Shown here: positions 1 to 10,400 of the stretch, piece after piece
Numbering within the stretch: the stretch's first letter is position 1
Layout of the letters: each line of letters starts with the position of its first letter
Assembly: GCA_922989275.2 (NCBI GenBank)
Contig: OV277857.1
Coordinates: forward strand, 79,663,321 to 79,727,320
DNA length: 64,000 bases
Source of the DNA: Gari tellinella
Lineage: Eukaryota; Mollusca; Bivalvia; Cardiida; Psammobiidae
Direction: 5' to 3'
Notes under the pieces: model-generated
What the model was told of the DNA's origin: nothing
Seen by the model: only the letters and a program-made list of their open reading frames with translations
Database searches by the model: none
Made by a program: the position numbers and the translations under genes

Positions 1-58
1 AGGAGCCCACTGATCTTGGTCTACACTATTTGCCTTGGGCAAGTGTACTCTTCAATAA
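1..58. mobile_element. MITE-2, partial copy cut by the window edge
   Basis: The first bases carry the distal part of the MITE-2 hairpin (GGAGCCC, then GATC...GGTCTACACT) followed by GGGCAAGTGTACTCTTC, which matches the outer part of the complete copies at 58032 and 58715. The other half lies outside the window. Confidence 0.55.
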
Positions 59-263
59 GGCTTGAAAATGACAACTACACTTGTTGCTAGGAACCAAGGA
101 GTTAATATAATACGGCAAAGATTACTCACTGATGTACCCGTACTTTATATAGGTAGCTGCTTACAGCAAGATGAACGAAAGCAGACAGTTTCATTAGGAT
201 CTTTCTGCTTTATTTTCACCTTGCGTGAAGCATCCAGCTGTCTTTATACAGATAGATTAGATA

Positions 264-468
264 CAGTAAAACCTCTCTATTACGACCACTGAATAGACAT
301 AATTATTGGGTGTTTTAGGCAGGTGATTGCTTAAAGTAAGGTGACAGTGAAACAGAAAGCTCCTTTAGGAGCTTTCTGTTTCACTGGCACCTTGCTTTAA
401 GCTGTATCCTGACATTTATACAATCAATTAGCCTTTGTTTTAGTGGTCGTAATAGAGGGGTTTTACTG
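264..468. mobile_element. MITE-3, complete copy with TA target duplication
   Basis: This 205-bp element begins CAGTAAAACCTCTCTATTAC and ends with the inverted form, GGGGTTTTACTG. It is flanked by TA on both sides (262-263 and 469-470), as in Tc1/mariner-type elements. The centre (about 333-402) is a long hairpin whose core reads ACAGAAAGCTCC-TTTA-GGAGCTTTCTGT and whose outer arms are GCTTAAAGTAAGGTGACAGT and its imperfect complement. There is no coding capacity. It lies just beyond the ANGEL stop codon, so it may be in the 3'UTR or downstream flank. Confidence 0.8.
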
Positions 469-566
469 TATAAGTGATTTGTACTTTTGGCTTTGGAGGA
501 AAGGGTTAAACAAACTTTGAGCTGAGCATCAATTACTAGTTTGTTCACATTACCATGATAAATGTA

Positions 567-1480
567 CTATCTGAGAGCAAACTTCGCCATGATACTAAGA
601 TGATCAGAACCAAATTTACGATTAGGAATGCCACCCTGCTGATTAAACTCCTGTTTCGACAGGAGACCAAACCTCCCAATCAACTGCAGCTGTGCTTCTT
701 CTACATCACCCACATGCATTTTCCATTGATCATAGTTAACCTGTACTGAGTGGACACTGTAGAAGATATAGTCAACTGTACATGGTTCTGTGTGACAGGT
801 GGTGGTCTCCTTACAGTAATGTCCTACACGACCCACAAAATGCTCATATGCTGACACTAGTTTAAGATTATGTTCAAGACGTCCTGATCCCTGAGTACTA
901 GTGACAGTGACATCATTACTGCCCTGTAACTGACCACTCTCTATCTCAGCATACTGGCAATGGTCTGTGATGCCAACCTTTGATGAGAGAAAGTTAGCTG
1001 CTATTGGCTTTGAGCGTTTTGCAATTGTATAACTGTCCTGACCTGATATGGTTGCTTGTGGATATCCCTCATAACTCAAGCATCCTGCGACCACTAGCTG
1101 ATATAACGGACTGAAAGGAACAGAGTTGAAGTCTCCACATATTATCAGTTCATTGTGTTTGTTAGATCCCTCTACAGCTCCATGTTTGTCTAATTCTGCT
1201 AACAGCACCATTAATTGAGCCAGTTTGATATCTCCCCGCCGTGGACTGAAGAGAAGATGAGTGTTAGCTACACACAGCCTTCGACTGGAAGACACTGAGC
1301 GAGTCTTTGGCCTGAGTTCTAATATAAGAGCTACATTGTCTCTGTCAAGAACTGAGCCACCAGCTGGGTTACAATATTTCACTGGTATGCATCTCTCCAT
1401 GGTAAACTTGGACACTTTGTAGAAGGTGGCACATCCATCCGTCTTGTCACCAGTTCTTGAAAGGTATTGTCCTTCATAAC
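567..1480 (-). CDS. ANGEL2: ANGEL coding exon 5, C-terminal half and stop
   Basis: The acceptor is TGTATATTTCAG at 1481, and the first residues are GYEGQYLSRTGDKTDGC. The exon carries CVANTHLLFSPRRGD, IICGDFNSVPFSPLY, TVDYIFY and the terminal GSDHLSIMAKF, then TAG at 567-569. All are hallmark EEP motifs in the ANGEL order. Confidence 0.94.
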
Positions 1481-4400
1481 CTGAAATATACAGTGAAGAA
1501 GGTGTTACGTGTATTTTTTTGCGTGTTTAACCTATTACCCATAAAAACGCCTTTTTACGCCTTAAATTTATTCCTCCATTCAAGAAAATACTTCCAATTC
1601 ATAAAGTCATGAATATGTCTCATACAAAATATCTTGTATATTCTAGCAGATGGTAGCTTAAAGCAGGTTGAAAGTAAAGCAGAATGTGCCACAAGGCGCA
1701 TTCTGCTTTACTTTCAGCCTGCTTTGAGTGATCACTAATATACAATATTTGAGGCAGGCTATGGGATAATGGGTTAAACAAAGAAAAGGCAATGGCAAAG
1801 CACTAAAATGAAGAAAATGTCAATTTCTTGAAAATATTAATTCGTTAGAGTGTATGTAATTCCGAACACCTGAGCAAGAATTTTTAGTGTTTGTAAATAC
1901 AACCATATTTGCACCCAAGTGGTCTCCAGTGGCAAAACATATGTCTTTGTTACAGTTACCTCTAATACTGGGGGATATAGCTATTGGAATAGGGTAGTAA
2001 TTAACCATCAAACAGTCACACCGACCTGTTCAATTTCCGAACGATGGGTCAAAATCCCAACAAGAGTGGCATTAAGTTACCGTACACTTTTTTTTATAAA
2101 AATCGGAGGATATGTGTTTATGAACACAATGAATGCCTGAAAGAGAAGCTGATACACTTCCTATAACACATAAAGGCTTCCAAAGAGGTTTCTCTGCTCT
2201 GGTTCAGGTATGAGTAGATATGTTCTTTTACTCAGAGCAACATGTTTTTCCTTTACCTTGGAATTTTCAGAGATATCACATCCCCTTCATCAGCAAGACT
2301 GCACTGGCTTGGATCACATGACCAGTGAGTGGTTATGTGATTTGAGGAGACTTTCGTACACCTGGGTAGCTCCAGTCCCTCATCTCTGTTAAGCAATGGC
2401 CTACGCTGCTTGATTTTATTGCCTCCTTGACTTTCCTTTTCCAAAAATGTTGTCTTCCCAGGTTTAGACTTTTATTTTGTCAGGCTTGATCTTGTGCCCG
2501 GTAGCCTCGCAGTGTTCCTGAATAGCGGATGATGTTCTTGTCAAATTTTGTTTGACTCTAGTGTCTAGCTGTCTCGCCCACATAGTCATTTTCACAATCC
2601 TCACACTGGATGTTGTATATATTATATAACACCACCCTTTTTCATTTTGTCTCTGCAGTACTTCACGTGGGTCACTTGTTTGATGGTGTTACAGTGAAGA
2701 TTGTTTAAAATGTTTCGCTGTGGACCGTCATTTGTTGAAGGTTATAACCGAGAAACGTTGTAAACATTTCTCAACCGCTGACGCAGGAGATTAATAAACT
2801 GAATCTAAATTATTTAAACATTGAAGGTCAGTAATATTAACACGGAATAATAATTCCTTAATATTAATAACAACATAATTGAAATGAGCATATGACAGCC
2901 CAAGTGTTAATCAAATCGTGCACACTAGTGTATTAACATGTTTGGTATCTTGGACATTTAAGAGACCACACGGCATATGCGCTAACAAATAGTTTTATCG
3001 CTGCCGATTTTTCTTTTCCTTTTTTTCGCTTGAAGATAAGACATAGTTTTCATGCAGATAATAATTCCGCGTAAAAAAGGGTAAGCACACCTGTAGATGC
3101 ACAACGGTACACGTAATTATTGTATGCTCTATTGTTATAAATATCAAGTTTGCCAACAGTGCGAATCAGTCGTTTTCACGCTTGTTCGGTTCTCAGGACT
3201 GACCGTAGTCAAGACGATTGCACCGGTGAAACGTTATAATGACAGCAATTTGCACCTTGGGACCATCAAACTTAAATGTTAAAAGCAATTCAAACGTTTA
3301 AAGAAGGAAACGTTATGACAAACTTTTTTCAACATAGAGAAAGAAGGTAATTGGCCGGGACCAGAAAAATCAAACGTTCTAATAAAGTAAATGTACAAAC
3401 ATGGAACGTTATAGGCAATCTTCACTGTATAAGGTTTGCGAAAAATGATGGCTCCATGTTTTCTGAATATTCTTGTGACTACTTCAGGTGTTCTTCGGAT
3501 GTATGGCAATCCCACGTTTGGTCTCTATTCTCTTTACCCCTTTGATCTTTGTCCACTCTTTATGTTTTCTTTTTTGGTAGTCGTAAAATTAATTCTGGAT
3601 ATCCATTGGTTCTGAGAGCTTTTTTAATCTGTTCAATCTCTTTATCTTTGTGATGGTTTTCTGTCACATAGTCTCAGCTCGATGGAAAAGAGAGTGAACC
3701 ACTGAACATTTATGTTCTAGATGATGGTGTACCAAAGTCTTCTCGTATCACATGACCACTCATCCGTCATGTGATCCAACCAGCGCAATCTTGCAGATGA
3801 AGGGGATGTGACATCTCCGAAAATTCTAAGGTAAAGGAAAACAAGAGGGCCTGAAGGCCCTGATATCGCTCACCTGCTGTACTGAAGCCTGATAGCTTTA
3901 CCTTTCTTTTTCACCCGTTTAAATCAAAATCCATTCAAATTGATAGTATAGCATGTAAACAATTTTGGAATACAACCTCATAATTCTAGTATAGTAAAGT
4001 ACATCAAAGGTAGATAACTAGAGCCTAAACAATACTGAATTGAAGCCTTTTCTAGCATGTATATCAAGGGCAGATAACTATTGCCACAATGATTAGATTT
4101 CAACAATAATTGCACTCCTTCGATAACTTATAGCTATATACTTTGTGTGCAAATATAATCAAAATCCATTGAAAACCGTAGTTGCAAAAGTGTAAAAGCT
4201 GTTAGATATTGCATTTTCAGCAATTCAAGGGCAGATAACTCTTGACCTATTGGTCCGATTTCAACCATAATCAAACGCATCTGAACTATTATGGTCATTT
4301 ACAAACTTAGCAAGTTTGAAAAAGACTGGATAAAAATTGTGGCATCTAGAGTGTAAACGCCCTTAAATTTGGCATTTTCAGCAATTCAAAGGTAGATAAC

Positions 4401-7400
4401 TCTTGACCTATTTGTCCGATTTCAACCATAATCAAACTCATCTGATTTCTTATGGTCATACACAATCTGAGCAAGTTTGAGATAGATTGGATAAAAATTG
4501 TGGCCTCTAGAGTGTAAACACTGTTGAATATGGCATTTTCAGCAATTCAAAGGTAGATAACTTTTGATCTATTTGTCCAATTTCAACCATAATCGAACTC
4601 ATCTGAATTCTTATAGTCATATAGAATCTGAGCAACTTTGAGATAGATTGGATAAAAATTGTGGCCTCTAGAGTGTAAACACTGTTAAATATGGCATTTT
4701 CAGCAATTCAAAGGTAGATAACTCTTGATCTATATGTCCGATTTCAACCATAATTAAACTCATTTGAACTCTAATAGTGATATACAATCTGGGCAAGTTT
4801 GAGAAAGATTGAATGACATTTTCAGCAATTCAAAGGTAGATAACTCCTGACCTATCAGTCCGATTTCAACTATAATCGAACTCATCTGAACTCTTATGGT
4901 AATATACAATCTGAGCAAGTTTGAGAAAGATTTAATAAAAGTTGTGGCCTCTAGAGCGTAAACACTAAAATTGTTGATGACGGACGCCGGACATTCAAGT
5001 ACAGTATAAACTGCATTATCCGACAACTGTATCATCCGGAATCGTGTCATATCCGACGCCGTTATCCGGTCCCGAACATTTCTCTTCTTATTTCTATATG
5101 CATTAAAACTCTATTATCCGGAATCTTGCGTGTCCTGGTATCCGACACAGTTTGCTGGTCCCTGCATTAACATATAGCGTGTTTCGCACCCCATTATCCG
5201 ACCGCCTTTGATCTCCAGCTATCACCTTGATAACTTGTCAGTCGGGCATGGGGAATACCCAATTTATAGATAATTATCGCCGTCGGTTGTGATCTAGACC
5301 TATTACATGTAAAAATGCGTAACTAGTTTAATAAAGTGTCGAAAAACGGTCTGCTTATTTTGTTGTCTTTTCAACATGATAAAATATGCGCACTGGCTAG
5401 TCAAGCATTTGGATATTTGACCAAGATCAGACGCCGAGTAACCCAAAGCAAATCTTATAATAATCGAATCCCTTGCTTGTTCAAAAGTTTGTAAATTCCA
5501 GTTTGCCAAGCGGACAATTGTCTATTTTAGAAATGACTATAGCATGTTTTAATAAGTAACTAGATCTACCGTTATGTATGTAAGCTCGCATTGTAATGTT
5601 TAAGTCCATGCTTTAACAAAAGGGTCTGTTTGGTGAGCACTTTTGTGTACGTCTTTCGTAGACGTGTTTTATCACTCGGATTTCTAAGTTCACTGCCGTA
5701 ACCCAGTGGAGATGCATACGCAAACAACTTGGATCCGAAATGGCACGCCGAGTAACTCGGCAGCCATTTCGGATTCAATCTGTTTGCAAAACGCTGTAAA
5801 AAGAGTGAGGAATTATGTAAGGCTGCAGTTTACATGGTTTTTTTTTACACCAGATCTAGATCTTAGCGTCATTTAGATTTACACCTGCGTTTTCGGCATT
5901 AGCTTGAGTCACAGGTACTTGACACATACATCTAGATCTATTAAACACCCTAGATGTATGTGTCAAGTACCTGTGGCTTGAATTGTATAACAAGCCATTT
6001 CGCACCAAACAAATGCACATGATATACATGTACTGACTCTTTATTTGAGACAGTATTCGTAAGGCCCTATATGATTTTTGCCATCGGATGCTTTTGTGTA
6101 AATAAAAATGTATACATGTATGTGAATTTATGGTCGTTGTGTTTGGTCCGATATACGTTGCTATTTTATCCAGTTTATACCAGTACACTTCTGGTCCAAT
6201 ATTCACCGCTGTTTTATCCCATTCATAAACGTATACTTCCTGTTGCACCCGCCACTTCCTGTTTATAGCTGTGGCTGTCATAAATTCCGAAAATATGCTG
6301 AAAAAGTGGGAGAACTCAAGTATCCGACATTTTGTGTTATCCGACATAAAGCTTCGGTACGGACCGATGTCGGATAATGCAGTTTATACTGTATTGCAAA
6401 AGCTCACCCTGAGCTAGCTCAGGTGAGCTAAAAACCTGTTGCTCTGAATAAAAAACCCTGTCTATTTTAAGCTTCCGTCTACAAGGATAGCGGAAATATT
6501 TCTTATTTTGCAAATTCATTACTGTATAAATTGGTTTGGTTTGGTTTGTTCAATGGAAAAGTTTAAGTCGTAAAAGGTGCGTCTATGGGGTGATGGGCTA
6601 AAGCAAGCTGTAACCTATAAGAAAACAATAATTTCAGTCTCAAACTTTCCTCAAACCCCCACCCTAAACATCAAATCATATTATATTGAAAAATAATGTT
6701 TGCTCCACTGAAGAATAAGTTTAATTCTGTATCTTACCTAGTGGTTCAAGGTGAGGTTGGAAGTATTGGGTGTAATGATCACTGTTCACCTCCTGTAGAC
6801 ACACTATCTGCAAACAGAACACAACAAACCATGCCATTAGATGTCTCAGACAGTGAAAACTATGTAGTACAAGTTAATGCACAATGCATGGCAGACATGG
6901 ATGGGTGGCAAGACCTCACATGAGAGCTAAAACTGGAGTTGTGGAACTTGTCACAGTACAAACCAGTAGGTCAGATGATAATGAACATTTGAGTGAAGCT
7001 TCAAAGTGATTGAGGCATAGGTGATAAAGATATATAATGAGTTAAAAAAAAATTCACTGACAATTTCATTAAATAAACCACCGGGAAGAATGAAACAAAA
7101 TGGATTAGAGTGAAAAACAGAAAAAATCTTATTCTCCCTTTTCAGGGGTGCTAGATGTAACATTTTGTTACTATAAATAGCCGTATGGTAAACCTTGTCT
7201 GGCACTGTATTCCTCCACTCTATTTGGATAAACAAGGGCAAGGGCTGTAACTCTTACAGAATTATCCCATAACAGAATGAGGTATTCCAAGATCGGATTG
7301 TATACATTGCGCTTCTTTTGAATCTCCACAAATAACTAAGAAAATCACAATAAACTGACAGTGTTAGAGGCTGAAAATATATTCTAGAGTGTGATAAATG

Positions 7401-10400
7401 TCTTATAAAAGGAAATCTAGTGAAATTTCTAAGGATTGTAAAGAATCTTTGTAATCTGGAGTGAAAAAGTTGTAATCGTCAGTTGCGCGAGATTCAAGAA
7501 AGAAAAACATGGCGACCACAAGGTAAAGGCATCAAAGTGCTTCCGTACTGTGGGGCAATTGGTTAGAACAGAATGTTTAGCCTGCTTTTGTTACTCACAT
7601 CTGGACCGAGATACTTGAGTTCCTCAAAGATAAGTCTCCAGCGCTTATTCCACTCTAGATGGCGCTTGCTGCAGCCCTCGTATAGTTCCATATGTCTCTC
7701 CAACAGCTCCTGGGCCAGAACATTGTAGCTCATCACTGTAAACTCAAACCCACGATGACTAGCAGGCCGACTCTCATAGTACCGCCCAAACTCTGTCCAT
7801 TCCCACTTCCGTGGGTAATACCTTCTTTCAGGATCAAACTCTTCACGTCTCTTGTGGTCTGAAACATTAAGTCACATTTACCCCTAGTGACTAGTATACA
7901 TGCTATTTAACCCATCACCCCATAAATACGCCTTTTTACGCCTTTAATTTATTCCTCCACTGCAGAAAATAGTTTGATTTTATTCAATCATGAATATGCT
8001 GTATAAGAATTGTTTTCTGTATCCAAGCAGATAATAGCTTAAAGCAGGCTGAAAGTAAAGCAGAATGTGCCTTAAGGCACATTCTGCTTTACTTTCAACC
8101 TGCTTTAAGTGGTCCCATGTCATCAAAACGAAAAATAGGCTATGGGGTAATGGGTTAAACTAGAGATGTTAGCGGTCTGTGGACACAGTTGATGTCCTCT
8201 AGTTACATATAGTGTACATGTATAATATTACAGTACTCCCCCCTACGACGGCCCTCTGAACAACGACTCCCTCATTACAACAACGCTTGCCACTGTTCCA
8301 AAAACAAGACACTTGTGTCCAACCTTTTCACATCTGCAATATTGTCTGCTGTTTTTCTGCTGGTTTACCTACATTGGACATTTTGACAGAAGAAACATAA
8401 TGAAGAGTGACAAACAGATTGAACCCAGATCGGATGCCGCGTAACGCGACGTCTGAACTCTGATCTGGATTCAAGCTGTTTGCAAATATAAGCCAATTTC
8501 CCTCCTTGTAATGATTTCTGCTGAGCAATGCACACAATCTTTGTCTCCCATTCGGTGTCCCAGTATAGAGGGAGCACTGTATGTGCAATAATTACCAAGT
8601 TCAACCGGTCGTAACTCTTTTAACAAGAGCCGCATGCGGCCCTAAATCGCTCACCTGGTACCAATGGTTACGGTCATGGTAATGAACCAGTAATGGTAAA
8701 GTTTTCACTATAAGCCATCATTGGTAAATTCATCCCCACCCTCTGGCGGCCATCTTTGAACTAGGAAGATTATTTGAAGAAAACTGGCAAAGGGTCACCC
8801 ATGAATCATTATTTGTGTAAAAATATTCTTAAATCAGACAAATTATTTCAGAGAAAAATATTTTTAAAGATTTTCTATACAGAAATATAAGAAAAACTTG
8901 CCCCACCCACTGGCGGCCATGATTTTAAAGATAACAAAATGATTTTAAGAAATCTGGTAGAGAGTCATGAATGGATCATTTGTGTAAAATTATTTTCAAT
9001 TTGGACCAGTAGTTTCACAGAAGAAGATTTTTTATAGTTTTTACTATACAGTAACATAAGGAAAATGTGCCCCACCCACTTGCGGCCATGTTTTTTTAGA
9101 TATCATAATTATTTTAAGAAATCTGGTAGAGGGTCACCCATGGATCATTTCATTTTGTGTAAAATCACTTTCAAATCGGCCAGCGGTTTCAGACAAGAAG
9201 ATTTTTAAAGTTTTCACTATATTTGACTATATAGCCATATAAGGAAAATCTGCCCCACCCACTAGCGGCCATGTTTTTTAAAATAGGAAAATTGTTTTAA
9301 GAAATCTGAAAGAGGGTCACCAATGGCACATTTGTGTAAAATTATTTTCAATTTGGACCAGCACTTTCACAGAAGATTTTTAAAGTTTTTACTATACTAA
9401 GTAACATAAGGAAAAGTGCCCCACCCACTGGCAGCCATGGTTTTTTTTAGATATCAAAATTATTTTAAGAAATCTGGTAGAGGGTCACCCATGGATCATT
9501 TGTGTGAAATTACTTTCAAATCGGACCAGCGGTTTCAGACAATAAGATTTTTAAACTTTTCACTATATAGCCATATAAGGAAAATCTGCCCCACCCACTA
9601 GTGGCCATGTTTTTTAAGATAGGAAAATTGTTTTAAGAAATCTGATAGAGGGTCACCAATGGCACATTTGGATAAAATTATTTTCAATTCGGACCCGTAG
9701 TTTTTGACAAGAAGATTTTTAAAGTTTTTTCAATTGGTTGCCATGGCAACCACAATTTCTTCAATTGGATGACCTATATTTGAAGAAATCTGAGAGAGTA
9801 CCCTACAAGGAACAATCCTATGAAGTTTTGAAGAAATTGGTGCAGTGGTTTCCAAGAAGAAGATCTTTAACAAAAAAGTTTGACGACGGACTGATGGACG
9901 GACTAACGACAACGGACACAGGGCGATCACAATAGCTCACCTTGGCACTTCAAGCCAGGTGAGCTAAAAATTGAAGTATTCCTGTCAATATTCCACAAGG
10001 GTAGTGATGAGGAAGAACAATTTAAACTTTTAAATCCAATCAGAAATAACAGGAGTAATATTGACAGTAAAATAAATATGTAGTGGAAATGGCACAACTC
10101 CTGAGATATTACAAACAAGGAAACAAATGGAACAGAGGAAACTACTGAACACATAACAGAAACACTGTCTATATGGAATATCTTTGATAAAATAAGGTTA
10201 AGTTTCAAATTGATTGAAGCATAGGTGATAAATATAATGTTGCCTGCCAACATGCGTTAATTCCTCCACTGAAGAAAATAATACCTTTGTACAAAGTAAT
10301 AAATGTGCAACATGAGAAATATTTCCTATGTCCTAGCAGAAGGTAGCTTAAGGGTGTATCAATGTCATGAGCCATTTTTTTCAAAGTATTAAACTTTTTT

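Larger units (their letters stand above)
3843..6435. mobile_element. Pearl/HINE-like element containing a second inserted element
   Basis: It begins AACAAGAGGGCCTGAAGGCC (small hairpin, then GATATCGCTCACCTG) and ends with a hairpin at 6401-6430, AGCTCACCCTGAG/CTCAGGTGAGCT, followed by AAAA. The centre holds a tandem array (about 4207-4975). Such elements, called Pearl or Helentron-associated HINE, are known from bivalves. A TA-target element at 5002-6391 interrupts it near its right end; removing that leaves GGACATTCAAG-TA-TTGCAAAAG, a normal HINE tail. Confidence 0.7.

Noticed and set aside
62..292. 76-residue ORF at the left edge
   Set aside because: It overlaps MITE-2 and MITE-3 sequence and starts without a conserved context.
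5856..6347. 163-residue minus-strand ORF as a transposase of the 1390-bp element
   Set aside because: No helix-turn-helix or catalytic DDE/D pattern, and it overlaps hairpins; most likely chance.
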